Positions 22,410-34,436 of a stretch of DNA of 64,000 bases are shown here, in pieces (the first letter of the stretch is position 1; every line of letters begins with the position of its first letter). The notes beneath the pieces were generated by a model that saw only the letters and a list, made by a program, of their open reading frames with translations, did not search any database and had not been told where the DNA came from. The position numbers were made by a program, and so were the translations under genes. The DNA comes from Ceriagrion tenellum. Taxonomy: Eukaryota; Arthropoda; Insecta; Odonata; Coenagrionidae. The stretch lies in assembly GCA_963169105.1 (NCBI GenBank), contig OY720642.1, forward strand, positions 18,098,965-18,162,964, given 5' to 3'.

Positions 22410-23097
22410 ACTCAATCAGTCTTTGCTTAGCATGGTGTGAGAGATAAGTTACGTTGTGCGAGGAACAAAAGAAACTCGGCTGTCGACGAACCGAAAAAAA
22501 GCCTGCAACTACTACGAGGAAGAAGAGGAGAGACTTAAGGAAAGGACTGGAGGAAACAGGGAGAAGGGTGGACAACAAAAGACAGCAGAAGAGAAAGAGG
22601 GAGGTAAGAGATAGATAAAGGAATTGAATTTCATGCCACGGGGTCAAACGAAATTGGAAGAAATAATAAAGAGACGTTTCTCTCGCTTCCTTAGCTCAAG
22701 CCCCTTCCTGTCTTCCCCTCCACCCCCGCCGCTCTCACGACCTTTACCGCCGCCTGCCGTAAGACAACCACCGAAATTTCATTTTTTCAATCTCGCTGCC
22801 CTTTCACGGAGAGTGAGACTAAGAAAGAGTGCCGACGAATCCGGAGGAGATGAGAGTGTCCACAGAGTGCGAATCGGTAGGGCTTTGAAAAAGGTCTCTC
22901 CGACACTTTGAGACATCGTCTCCCCCGCCCCCACCCCATTTTAGTTACGCCTAAAAATTTCAATATCCCTTTCAGAGAGAAACCCATTTTGTCTTCAGAC
23001 ATTTATGCATTATAATTCTGTGGCACAATCTACATTGAACTATGAAATAGTGTCCTGGTGTGGAGCTAACTTAAAGATAAACGCAGTAGTAAAAAAA
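22410..23097. other. No supported gene
   Basis: A purine-rich part (22440-22620) is followed by a pyrimidine-rich part (22680-22790). Short frames on both strands lack motifs. Confidence 0.5.
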
Positions 23098-24098
23098 TAG
23101 CAAGCTCCGTCTTTTTGCCGATGATGCAGTAGTGTATAAGGAAATTAGAAATGAAGAGGACATCCAGTCTTTAGCTAAGGATTTAGATGCGATTGATGAT
23201 TGGTGTGATAGTTGGCATCTAGAATTAAATTTGAAGAAATGGGCGATAATGAACTTTTGGAAAAAGAATGGCTTTCCCCGGAATAATTATTGCATCAAAG
23301 AAAAGGAAATATCTAACGTAGAATCTATTAAATACTTAGGCGTCACCATCACTGAAGACATGTCATGGGGGAAACACACCAAGGAAATAACTAGTGTAGG
23401 AAACCGTAGATTAGGATTCGTAAAAAGGGTTCTAGGCAAATGCGATGACAGAGTACGAGAAAGAAGCTAATTTCCACTTGTCAGGCCTCATTTAGAATAT
23501 GCCGCTAGCATAAGGGATCCGTACGAGGAAGGTATGATAAAAGAATTAGAGCGTGTGCAAAGGAGACCCGCTAGATTTGTTAAAGGTCGTCATGATAATT
23601 GTATAAGTGTTAGAGTTTAATGGAAGAACTAGGATGGGAATTACTATCAGAACGCAGGTTAAAATTTAGGTTAAACCTTTTAAGTAAATTTGAAACCGAT
23701 TTGTTCACAGATGACGTTAGATATATATTAAGAACCCCTGAGTATTATGCTAGGTTTGATCATATTAACAAGATTAGAGAGATAGATTGTCGTACCGATA
23801 GATTTAAAATGTCATTTTTCCCGCGTACCATAAGAGAGAACAATAGGCAGCGTAGCAAAGGGATAGGTAGGTGAAATATAGTTAGAGTAGTCTGTAGTGA
23901 ATGATGCATGTAATTACAACCAATAATCCCTTTCTTATTACGTAGATACTAACCATATAGCTGCATGCGACCCTATAATCTAGAGTGTCTCCATTAAATA
24001 TCCTATTTGTATGTCAATAGTGCATGTTTGGTGATCTTCACTCCCTGCCACACACCCTCGTGGTGGCTCGCAGGGTATTACGTAGACGTAGATGTAAT
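23098..24098 (+). pseudogene. LINE ORF2 3' half with catalytic FADD motif
   Basis: A 5'-truncated non-LTR retrotransposon that starts at the reverse-transcriptase catalytic motif LFADDAVVYK. It continues with WCDSWHLELNLKKWAIMNFW (palm and primer grip) and VESIKYLGVTITEDMSWGKH. After a stop (TAA near 23470) the thumb follows, with RPHLEYAASIRDPY and ELERVQRRPARFVKG. A second stop precedes MEELGWELLSERRLKFRLNL, and the end reads KMSFFPRTIRENN before TGA near 23874. Relatives usually have WNxxK(C)xxM near the primer grip; the Cys is Trp here. The 3' UTR ends with GGTGGCTCGCAGGGTATTAC and a GTAGACGTAGATGTA tail, matching the LINE ends at 47.0, 47.8 and 62.5 kb. At least two stops make it non-functional. 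Confidence 0.9.
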
Positions 24099-24805
24099 GC
24101 CCTCTCGTGAATGTAGCCTCAAAACAGCTATTCATAGAGGCTACCTAGAACTTTTCCAACTTATGAATGAAGATACTATAATTTTGGGAATGTGATTTCT
24201 GGAAAGTAATGAACTCCCATTATATTATTTCCCGGCAAGAGCTACTCCCCCGTCCCGGATAAGAAGGACCAAAGGCGAATAATGCCGCTGAAAAATGTTA
24301 TTTCCCCCAATCTTCCCAAACGCATCTCCGAAACATTCCCGAGGGAGAGAACATTTTTCCTTATTAGAAATACTGCAGAGGACCGGAGAGAAAATGGAGG
24401 CCTATTTCGGCGCTCTCAGAAAAAGGTGCACAGTGGAAGAGAAGGAAGAAGAGGGCATGTGCTTCGCGGGGGGCAAAAATTATTCTTCACCACCTCATCA
24501 AAACTTTATAGCTTCATCAGCCACGAGGGAGAACAGTGAAAGAAAATGACGCAAACTGAAGGGTGCGGAAGTAGAGCCAAGGGAAACTAATTCCCATGAA
24601 AGGACCATTTGAATATATTGCCCACACGACTGTGAAAAGCGCTTAGTTTTCAAGATCCAGCGAATGACAGCCCATTTCAAAATCATATTACCTCTGTATT
24701 CCGCTTACACCATACTTCTCCACTAAAACAGGTTAAAATAACCAAATAAGAACAATTAATTAAACCAATCATTCATGACATAAAAAACTGTCCTTTCTGA
24801 TCTGA
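24099..24805. other. No supported gene
   Basis: Mixed-composition spacer with short overlapping frames near 24282-24549 that lack motifs. Confidence 0.5.
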
Positions 24806-25366
24806 TTAAGGTAGTCCGAGCGAAATATCATTTTACTTAGAAATCAATGAATTTGGTCTCATATTAAAGAAAAACCCCTCACCCTTCTAATGACACCAAA
24901 AATTTTACCCCTTACCATCTTACTTTTGGAGATATTTGCCAAAAAATATCCGCCCTTTTACATGGGAAATGGTACGTGTGTGCACTCCAGAGAGACATTA
25001 TTTACAAAATGAGGTATTTCTAACACTTACATGTCGTAAAAAAAATTAAAGGCGTGTAGTATTTATGCTATCTCAACTATATTTGAAAATTAATCATATT
25101 GTCACCGCAGGTTCTTGGGTATCACAAAAAACCTTCCGTTTTGAAGTAGTTTCAAACGCACCGCGCGAAAAAAATGAGTCAAGTTAAATACTTCTTTACA
25201 TATTTTCATATGATTACTTACGATTTCTGTCATGTAAAACTATATTATAGCACCATTAATAACGCAATATTTAATTGATGTGTCCTACAGCTGGTGAAAT
25301 TAAAACGTTTAATTCGAATATGGTCTCTATTATGACTAGGGAACTATCTCGCTCGGACTACCTTAA
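24806..25366. mobile_element. TTAA-flanked MITE, copy 2
   Basis: A 561-bp copy is flanked by TTAA on both sides. It starts TTAAGGTAGTCCGAGCGAAA and ends CTCGCTCGGACTACCTTAA. It aligns end to end with 4506-5061, including the internal block ATGGGAAATGGTACGTGTG. Its left terminal repeat is closer to the right one than in copy 1. Confidence 0.88.
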
Positions 25367-25907
25367 GTCCCTCGCATTGACTACAATTGTAACAGACATC
25401 GGCAGTTCTCTTCCACACCAATGAAAGAGGAAAAGTTTTAAAACATCTCGAAAGATACACGAAAGTCAGAGAAGAAAGAAAAGAGGGGAATTTCCGATTC
25501 CGATTAGGACTGTGATCAACTAATATTAAGAAAACGAAAATCGTGATTTTGCGCACTTGCGGCGTGATTTATTTAGCGGCTATTTTGTTCTTACCCACGT
25601 GATACACAGTAATTTTCGCTTTCATCGAGAAATGATTTTCACTTGAGTTAATTGATTCATAATAATTATACTTGAATCCAGAAGACCTTAAGGACTAAAG
25701 ATTTCACGCAAGAATATGAAATAAGATATCGAAGTATAAACTTAAGACTATTAAAGCCAGTTGAACACAATCAAAATTGAACACCTCAATACGAGGGGAC
25801 AGTAGCAAGTGTACACTTAGTTAATAGACGAAAACAATATGTTTTCATGAAAACTAAAACTCCAAGTTGTATTGTGATGGATAAAAACATTATGAACAAA
25901 TCAATAC
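25367..25907. other. No supported gene
   Basis: AT-rich DNA with no recognised element. Confidence 0.5.
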
Positions 25908-26059
25908 ATTTATAAATAATTCTCGTCATCCAAGCCGAGTAAGAATTTTGGCTGCTAACGTTTCAATGGAACTTTCTGAGGACGATGGAAGAGTGTTCCA
26001 TTGAAACGTTACCAGCCAAAATTCTTACTCGGCTTGAATCCCGAGAATTATTTATAAAT
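25908..26059. repeat. Palindromic foldback element B
   Basis: Two 65-bp arms (25908-25972 and 25995-26059) are inverted copies around a 22-bp spacer. The spacer and right arm contain CTGAGGA, C, then GATGGAA-GAGTG-TTCCATT, then GAAAC. The order matches the other palindromes with a different, self-complementary stem. No convincing NUH triplet follows GAAAC, and the TGTGGAA motif is absent. It is therefore a more distant relative or a separate family. Confidence 0.72.
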
Positions 26060-26496
26060 ATAATTCGCCGAGAAAGAACTAAATCTTATAAATCAATACA
26101 TGATAGAAGATACAAGGATATTCAAAAATGAAAGTCTCGGTCTCAATGTTACGTAACAGGAGAATTATGAGGAAATTTGACAAAGCATGCATGACTCTGT
26201 CTTATGAGAAGATTTACCAAAAACATATACCAACAAACATTCCCAAACACTAAGGAGAAACCTTTATTTAAGCAAACCGGATAACCGACCTCGATTTTAA
26301 TATATGTTATAAATTATATTTCCACTATCGAATGGTGTAAAAATAATACAAGGTCATCGGAGATTAAAGGAAGATATCTTAGTTTAAAAATGATGAATTA
26401 TAATACTAAAATACATTATCTTAATGACAGCGCGATGGCATCTCTTCACGTAACTTTGAAATCACAATTTCCGACAGAATGATGCAGCTCAAAAAC
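26060..26496. other. No supported gene
   Basis: AT-rich spacer, no motif seen. Confidence 0.5.
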
Positions 26497-26501
26497 TTGT
26501 A

Positions 26502-27153
26502 CAGGGAGGCTACTGATATCCAATTTTCAAATTCCCTGACCTTTCCCTGACTTTTTCCAGACGGATTTGCCTATTTCCCTGACCGATCGCCAAAAGGTCA
26601 CCTATTATTGGAAAATAATTTCTGCTGAATTAAATTTTCTACGGCAGCATTAAATTTTCTAATCATTATCTCGAATTTTGAGAGCTGTAAGTATGTATTT
26701 ACTATAAGCTGGCGTGCTCCTACAGCTATCTCTCGACTTGAGTTTCGGAAGTGAAAAAAAACACGAGATAAATGATCCGAACAACATAACCTCGGGTCCC
26801 TCGAGATGAGCGTAATACATTGTGATCATGAGTTTTAACACTATTAGGCAAATATCGCAATATAGATATACAAAAGGGATAAATTGTACGTCTGATTCAC
26901 AACTAAATAACTAAGATTCACAACTGAATATTCCACGAATTGATGGTGCTTATTCCATGCACGACAGCAACGGAGGTTAGTTTTAGTCGGGGAAACAAAG
27001 GGCGGGAAAGACTGGCCGATAAACGTAATGGTAGAAAAATAATGAGGATTTCTTATTCGAGTTTCTCCTTGACTGTTACGAGAATTTCCTGACTATTCCA
27101 GAAATTGAAAATTCCCTGACAATTCCAGGTTTTCCCTGACGATCGCCACCCTG
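26502..27153. mobile_element. CAGGGTGGC-ended MITE, copy 3
   Basis: A 652-bp copy starts CAGGGAGGCTACTGATATC (one change in the terminal repeat) and ends GATCGCCACCCTG. It is flanked by a perfect 5-bp duplication TTGTA (26497-26501 and 27154-27158). With copy 2 this establishes a 5-bp target size. Confidence 0.88.
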
Positions 27154-27158
27154 TTGTA

Positions 27159-28911
27159 TAACCCTTGCCCTAATACATATTGAGGCACCTAATATATTTT
27201 GTTCAGCTTCGGTCATCAAAAATAAAACACGTGCATTAAGGTTTAAATAACGGACTTCCGATTTTCGTCGGAATATATAATCGACATACTGTGATGAATG
27301 TTGTAACGTTGCCAAGGGAAACTTTAGTTGTTTACCTTGTTCACCAAATTTCTTAGCAAACTAATTCAAAATTAGAAATTTAAAATACCTTACTAAATGT
27401 TTTAAACCTGAAGAATATTACACTGTTCCCTCAGTTCGTTTAAAAAAATCATTATATCAAATCCTACCGCAAAGCAATGAAGGCTGGAGTATAATAACTG
27501 GCTTTCGTTTCGAGGTAAAAGGTACGGTTTAGCGCTTTGCCTTATTATACATTAACCAAATGCGTATCTAGACTAGATTTAAAAAAAAACATAAGGCAAC
27601 ACTAAGCCTAATTTAAACTTTATAGCAAATTGTGTGCATAGTAAGAAAGGAGTATTTAGAAGCGCACTATCCTCCTTAAGTATTTAACCTCAACATACTA
27701 GGCTCTTCATAGGAAACGACAGTAAAATTTTCTAGGCTGTCACCATAAACGATGAAAGCGTGAAGAGCATTGCCAGGGAAAAAATTCTGTCAAATTATGC
27801 TTGCAAACAAAACACAAGACGCAGACGACGAAATTCCGTGGGCATATTCATTTTTTTTTTTAAGAGAGCACCCCAGCGGCAATGAAAGGGGCGAGAGTCC
27901 GGAATAACGGAAGGACGCGAACGCACGAAATATAATGAACAGCGGTCCACACGAGACAATACACGTGCAAAAAAAGACTCGTCCGTGAAAAAACAAGAGA
28001 CGGAGATGGGGCGCGCGGAGAGTCAACCTTTCCCTCGACAAATTTAATGGTGAAAATAATAAAAAAATAATGACAGCAGCACGGAGGTGCTCCACAGCGA
28101 ATGGACTCGCAGGCTCACGGCGAAACGGACTCCGGTCAAGGGCAGGACGTGATGTGCACCAAGTGGACTGGGCGGCGATCTTCGAGCAAATGATTTCGTA
28201 AGAGGTGAGAGACGACGATAAAAAAATAGCACCTTTGTTTCGTTCTTTGTCTCACGGCAAGGTTACAACACAGCCTCTCCCTCTCACGTCAGCCGAGGCG
28301 AGTATCCTTTTGTCACCGCGCTAAAAATGCAGAAAGTAAAGCGAAGCGACGAGCTCGCCAAGGCAGGAGCGGAAACACCGTCCCTCGCAGAGCGAGAGGG
28401 GTTAGTGGCCCCCGGGAACACTTTCGGGCGCGCAAATTGCCAAGCGGGACGCTCGCCAAGGCATAGACATTTCCAACCAAGCCTCGGTGCGCCTCAGAAA
28501 ATACGCGCGCACTTTAGGATAGCAGCACTGCGTCATTACGGACACACTCCGCGAAAGAGAGTGAGAGAAGATGGCAACCTTCATACTTCTACGTGCAGTA
28601 AAAAAAATCAACTGACACTTGCTCCAGCCGGGGAGACGTCAATAGAGATCACCAATGGTAACTGGTTTTTTCACCAACTTAGCACTAGCAATGCAAACAC
28701 GTTATAAGGTTATTCACGACGAGGCCGACTTAATTAAGAAGTCCAAAAAGGTAAAGTAAAACAGTAATAAACTGCGATACATCATAATGGCACATGCGAC
28801 GCAGCATTTGTTATAAATATTTACGAATTTATTTATTTTCAAAATCCCGAAATCAGCAAAATTGCCCTTTTACATGGGGAGTTTTAACAGCAAAAACAGA
28901 TATACAGGAGC
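27159..28911. other. No supported gene; CpG-rich part 28080-28570
   Basis: The first kilobase is AT-rich. From about 28080 to 28570 the sequence becomes CpG-rich with frames on both strands (28327-28707 plus is the longest) that lack known motifs. This could be an unseen promoter or first exon. Confidence 0.45.
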
Positions 28912-29010
28912 CCCATGACCTCAGTGGTGAAAAATTACACTCAGGCGAGATTCGAATCCGCGCCCCTCGGACAAGCCTACGACGACTTTACCCCATCCTG
29001 TCACCATAGA
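28912..29010 (-). mobile_element. tRNA-derived SINE fragment (tentative)
   Basis: On the minus strand a B-box-like GGATTCGAATC is preceded by GTAGGCTTGTCCGAGGGGCG and followed by a segment containing CACTGAGGTCATGGGGCTCC. This order resembles the tRNA-related head of invertebrate SINEs. No clear A box, tail or target duplication was found, so the ends are approximate. A decayed tRNA gene is the main alternative. Confidence 0.4.
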
Positions 29011-30795
29011 GATCGACACTACATCACAAGAACGACTGGTGTCTCGCAAACTAATTTAGAGGGACCGTGTGGTGAACCCATAAAGCGCATCCATATGCGC
29101 GTCTTTAGCATTTTTTAAGCAAAAAAATATCAATTTCGATGGAGGGAATTAAAAATAAAATTGTTTGATTCGCAACACGTCAGTCATCATTATCGTATTG
29201 GATTTCAATGTATAGTTTTGTCAAAGTCGTCATTCTAAATCGACGTGCTAACTAAGCCATTGTCGCGGAGGAGGATTCACTAAATTATTTCTAAATTAAA
29301 CTAAATTTCACTCTAAAAATAACTTTATTACTCAGATAATAAATATCTAATTCGTATTCACAGCTAAACGTAATGCCACCCTCAACTGATAACAGCAGGG
29401 TCCGCACATAATCTCATTCGCAACCGCCAATAGAAAATGAAATTAAAAGAACAATAACCTGAAATCCTCAGCAAAACAAAAATTTGTTTTCGGTAAATGT
29501 ACTGCTTCACATTATGAACTTACATATAACTTCTACACTTCAAATGTCAGTTTTTTTTTATGATTACCGTGGACAAAATGGGCATCAAACTTGTACCAAA
29601 GATCACTCCAGGTCGTTTAATCAGTAAGTATATGTAAACATAATTATTTGAAGAAAAATAAAAAATAAGTTGAAACATTGACTGGTAACACTTAAAATGT
29701 AAATTATTTCGAAATGTAAACCATGAGTAATCAAGAAAATATCATAGGAATTTTAAAAAGTTCAACAGAGCTCATACATCTCATTTCCATAACTCCAATA
29801 AGCCATTTGCATTGCATCCAAATTTCATTAAGACCACGTTTTCGTCATACCAACCTATTCATTCATAAAATCGGATTCTGAGTCTTTTTCTCCATTAAAA
29901 TTTGGAAACCTGTTGTTAATGCTCATTAACTACCGAGTAATAAACTGCTTATTCTTCCCACAAACAAAAGACGTACACAATAAGTTTTCTCAAAAAGAAC
30001 GCTCTAAAATGACCGACCGTGGAAAAGCAAAACAAGCCGGAAAGAAGAGTAATTATGAGAACAAGTGAACGTGAAAATGCGCCCACATCTTGGGTTTTTG
30101 AAGAGCTCTCGAGGGTCTCGTAAAGGAGAAGAGCAAATGGAAAGGAAGCAGCGGAGAAGAAAATAATCTTAATGAAATGACACCAAAAGTTTTAAAAACT
30201 AACGTAAACATGCCAAGAAAATTATGAGAGACATAAGCAAGAAAACACTCAGGAAAAAAACAGCAGAAAAAATATAGAAAGAGTAACAAGCACCACGAAG
30301 GTGAAAAATTTAACAATAAGATTGAAGCAAAGGTATAAAGAAAGAAAAACTCCCGGTATACAGAGCATGGCAAGAATAAAAACGTTCAAAAATCTGCCAG
30401 AATAGATCTGTAAATAATAGGAAATTACACTCCCAAACAACAAGATTAACATTTTCTTATTTATAAACTTTTAACAGCACTGACGTACTGTAGTAGCCGA
30501 GAATACGACTGAGTAGAGAGGTCCTTCCGCAGTTACCGGACTCCCTTGGTGAGGTTTATCAATAGCAAAAGCATATCCCGCATGCCCGCTGTACATGCCT
30601 AAACTCAAGAACTCCGATGCAGCTACTTCGTCCAAGTTACCTTTACACTACAATATCCTTTGTGAAATTTGCATAGAATTATTTTTTGTGCATGATTGAT
30701 GAAAACTCATTTTCTGCCAGAAACAATATGGGGGTTTGTATCCTGTAGATATATTTAATGGTTTCCTGGCGTACTTTGTGGAATTTTGACATAAC
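29011..30795. other. No supported gene
   Basis: AT-rich sequence. The purine-rich part 30050-30360 creates a leucine/phenylalanine-rich minus-strand frame without any domain. Confidence 0.5.
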
Positions 30796-31413
30796 GAAAT
30801 GAAATAAAATCACTTTGTATGTTCCACACAAATTTTAATTGGTAAAACCCGACCGGTTTCAACACTTCCGTGTCATTCTCAATGGGGGATAATACAATTT
30901 GTTTTTTGGCGAGCACGTATTTATATTACGTTGGAAGAGGGTGTGGGTGGGAATGGGGTTGAGGAAGGTATGACTCAATATGAAGGTTAAGGTTGAAGCA
31001 TCGGGCTGGAGGTGGACGTAACCAAATATTTTCTGGAGAGGAACTTGGTAGAGGGGAGATTGGTGTAATGGTACCAAGTCATTTAGCACATCGGAACCAA
31101 GCTGCTTCAAGTGCGTCATAATTTCAAAATTCTCCATAAAATCCAGCTTGGCACCTTTGTCAACAATATGTTAAACATTAACTTTAAAATCAGATACATG
31201 ATTAAAATTTGTTAAATGATTAGCGAAAACAGATTTGTTGTCATACCTTCCTCAACCCCATTCCTCCCCCTCTTCCGACGTAATATAAATACGTGCTTGC
31301 CAAAAAACCAATTGTATTATCCCCCCTTGAGAATGACACGGAAGTGCTGATACCGGCCGGGTCTTACCAATTAAAATTTGTGTGGAATATACAAAGTGAT
31401 TTTATTTCATTTC
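30796..31413 (-). mobile_element. Penelope-like retroelement remnant in foldback form (D)
   Basis: Arms of about 179 bp (30796-30974) and 174 bp (31240-31413) are inverted copies and enclose 265 bp carrying a decayed reading frame. In element orientation (minus) the 3' arm holds TGAGAATGACACGGAAGTG, then TTGAAACCGGTCGGG and TGTGGAA. The 5' arm is an inverted copy of that end. One full 3' end plus an upstream inverted partial copy is a known arrangement in Penelope-like elements. Within the arm, the stem GACAC-GGAA-GTGTT precedes GAAAC, parallel to the other palindromes. No clear target duplication. Element class is inferred from the enclosed coding fragment. Confidence 0.62.
31050..31242 (-). 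pseudogene. Penelope-like ORF, C-terminal fragment
   Basis: Reading the minus strand from 31242, the frame gives DNKSVFANHLTNFNH, a TAA after KVNV, then HIVDKGAKLDFMENFEIMTH and VLNDLVPLHQSPLY. The pattern 'SxFAxHL...NH......H...KGxxLDxxExxEI......LND...SPL' matches the end of the GIY-YIG-containing protein of arthropod Penelope-like elements. The GIY-YIG catalytic part and all of the reverse transcriptase are missing because of 5' truncation where the inverted arm begins. The stop and the truncation make it inactive. The similarity is judged by eye against remembered family patterns. Confidence 0.55.
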
Positions 31414-32432
31414 ATCCTGTAAATAAATGTACGTAAAAAATATTCGGTCGGCCCAAATCCTAGTTGGCACATATGTTACATCCCATAATTCTCTAATTCC
31501 CAAATCCGCACACCATCGCCACTGAATCGATAGAGAAAACACCCGCGCACCCATCGTCATTCGATAATCTTATTAGAAGAAGGAGGAGAGAACACCCGCC
31601 TTCTTAGACGAAAATGCCGACGACACCCGAGCTCGCGTCCGTCGCCACGTCCTTCGCCCGGCTTAATACCCCGTGAAATTGGCGCACACTCCGTAAGGCG
31701 GAGGGCGTACGGAGAAAATAGTTTTAAGCAGATCTTGGGAGGAGGGGAGGAAGAGAAGCTACGGTGGCAGGGGCGATTTTCGTTCATGAACCATTTACGA
31801 AACTCTACATAAGTATATTAAGGGTAATACTTAGAGATAAAAGTGAATATAGTTGCATGTCACAGATTTATCTTGACGATTTCATGCTATTTTAACACGT
31901 GTCTTTGCGACACAATACATATATTTCGAAATAATTCGATTACATTCGCACATATTTTCTCCTATACGAGAAATAAAATGTTTCATACTGACATAATAAT
32001 CTCTACGAAATATCAGGTATCATGATTCGATTCACGACACGATTCAATGCACGAATTTACAGATGACTTTCACTAAATTTCAAATTCCGCCCCGTACATC
32101 CAGGTATTACCATATTTCAATTAAATTAATTAAGGCTAAAATTTTGAAATATAGTTCTTTCATAATGCATATCGCCACATGTATGGTGATTGCCGCTACA
32201 TAACAAGATGTTCTTCAGCGAATCGAGGTTAGAGAATTCTCTTTTTCGACTTACTTGAAGAGTTAATAACATGCGCACTCGATGACACACCGTCGGATTA
32301 CCGCCCCAGCCATCTTAATATGTACTCTGCGAAATTGGAGTTCTCTGCAAGGCGGAGAGCGTTGGCGAAAAAAATCGTTTTTAAGCGGGCCCCGGTTGGA
32401 GAGAGGAGTTGAGCAGGGCTCAGGAGGACAAG

Positions 32433-32437
<5 letters not shown>
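31414..32437. other. No supported gene
   Basis: Mixed AT-rich spacer; a GC-richer part 31590-31790 carries frames without motifs. Confidence 0.5.

Positions 32438-32469
<32 letters not shown>
32438..32469. repeat. (GA)16 microsatellite
   Basis: An uninterrupted GA dinucleotide run of about 32 bp inside a CpG-rich, purine-rich block. Confidence 0.92.
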
Positions 32470-32470
<1 letters not shown>

Positions 32471-32725
32471 CCGAAGGAAGGGCGGTTTATGAGGAAGCGG
32501 GAAACGGCGAAGAGAAGAGCGTATGTACGAGCGAGAGAGAGAGAGTAAATACATAGGAAGTAATGGGACGTGCGTGTGGGGGTAAAAAAAAAAAGAAGAG
32601 CGCGCACCAAAGAATGAGAACGGGACGAGAATGGAGACGTAGCCACGCCGTCGGCAATGGGATGCAATTTCCTCACTTAACCACCATGTGGCGCTCGAGA
32701 GGGAGGGGCAAGAAGAGTGAGAGGG

Positions 32726-32727
<2 letters not shown>

Positions 32728-32764
<37 letters not shown>

Positions 32765-32778
32765 GAGAGAGAGAGAGA
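32728..32778. repeat. Interrupted (GA)n microsatellite
   Basis: About 51 bp of GA repeats broken by GGGAG and AGGAG. It lies 260 bp from the previous run. The minus-strand frames across both runs (32263-33001) translate to serine-leucine repeats and are not genes. Confidence 0.9.
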
Positions 32779-33019
32779 TGGATATGATGCGACGAGGCTC
32801 CAAAGGGGAGGGTTCAAAAAAAAAATTAATGCACGCTCGTAACAGCAGTTGAAATGGAGCGGCGGTCGGGAGGAAGAGGCGGAGGGGAAGGATGATGGAG
32901 GCACGAACGCGCATTTGAGCGTATGTACATACGTACGCGGGGAATGATCGCGTATGAGAAGAGGAAGGGGGTTGGCAGCAGTGCGGAGAGGTGAGAGACA
33001 TTCGTGTGCGTACAGGCCA

Positions 33020-33592
33020 TTTTAATCGATTCTTATTTTATAATTAAAATCGAACGGAACTCAACCGCTTAAAATTGTACCGTGTCAAGGCTGTTTTGTT
33101 GTTTTTGTTGTAGGCCGAATTGTTTATTATGAAATAAATTGTAACAAATTTTTGTTTCACACGAATGTAATTTGTGCTAAATTTATTACCATTTATATGA
33201 TTTACTGTGCATTACATTGTCATATTTTGGTGTAAATTGATATACGTAAACAAATTTCTGAAGTTGTACGAAAGCGTATATGTTGTCCTCTATGCAATAA
33301 TTTGTAAGTATAATTTCTGTTTTACATGAATGTACAATAATTGCGATGTATTATTATTGTTGTACTTTGAATTCAATTTTTCATAATATGGGAAAAACTG
33401 ATATATTCCAATTAATTGTTTCTTATGCTTTGGAAAATCGTGATCATTAAATGTCAGCGATGCTATTTATTTAAGGAAGGCAGTCTCCAGACAGGTGACA
33501 CCTTTGAGTCTGCCTAAACCTCCCATTATTTGTAAAAAAAAGTATGTATGAAAATGTGGAGTAAAATATATTGTATTATTATTATTACTTTA
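33020..33592 (+). mobile_element. Possible LINE 3' UTR ending in a TAT repeat
   Basis: An AT-rich segment ends at TATTATTATTATTA (about 33578-33591), the kind of short microsatellite that closes many non-LTR retrotransposons. Before it comes a conserved-looking block GGCAGTCTCCAGACAGGTGA. No coding motif is readable, so the LINE reading and especially the left boundary are guesses. Confidence 0.3.
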
Positions 33593-34421
33593 CACGATGC
33601 TTAGGTCAGCGCTGCATTCAGTGCTGAAAGCAGTGCCGAAAACTCAGATCTAAATTCGGGGCTTCAATCGAATTCGGTGCCTTTGAGACTATGTTTACAT
33701 GACGTTGATGTCAGTGCGCAGTGGCGCTTTCCGGGAATACGCTGAACAACGCAATAGAAATAAAATACGCCAAATAGCTTTTAGTATAGCAACTGTGTTG
33801 CTTACAAAACACTAAAAAAAACTTCAGAAATCCAGTTCTTGAGTTCTCAAGAAAAAAATTCCTCGATTGCAATTCACACAGTTACCCCGAAGATTAAGTC
33901 AGAGTACGACTCCACCAGCAGCATTCTCTCGAATCTTGCTTACTTGTGATTGGTTGTTGGACCCAAGAATCGGACGGAAAATACGTAGCATACTTATTTC
34001 TCTTTTCAAAACTGATAATTGGATTTGATACCGTTATTGGATGCGATCACACCCTTTACACAATACGATTTTAAGCAAGCCAAGTTGTTACGATTTCAGA
34101 ACTCAAATAATCTACGTGTAAAACGGCCTTAAAGGGTGTGATTCCGAAAGGAGAATACGTGTACTGGAATAGCAAGTTCATAACCGGAACGCGACAACTG
34201 GATAATGCATTCGCGGATGGTTCCTACGATAACCATGGAAGGGGGGGATGACGTCCGCTGCCTCAACTGGACCGACTCCCGCCGCAGCAGCCCAGGACGC
34301 TCTTTTGTTTCGGATGAATTATTTTTCGGTCCAATTTCCCGCTCTCCCACCGCGCGCGAAATAACAAGAGGACGAGGGAATAAAATAACATCTTCCAATT
34401 TGCATCTTATAACCAAACCCG

Positions 34422-34436
34422 CCCCCCCCCCCCCCC
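34422..34436. repeat. C15 homopolymer
   Basis: Fifteen consecutive C. A matching run of fifteen G lies at 1937-1951 inside the hAT leader. Such runs can form i-motif or quadruplex structures and are error-prone in assemblies. Confidence 0.9.

Noticed and set aside
32263..33001. Minus-strand frames with long serine-leucine repeats
   Set aside because: They are translations of the (GA)n microsatellites at 32438 and 32728.
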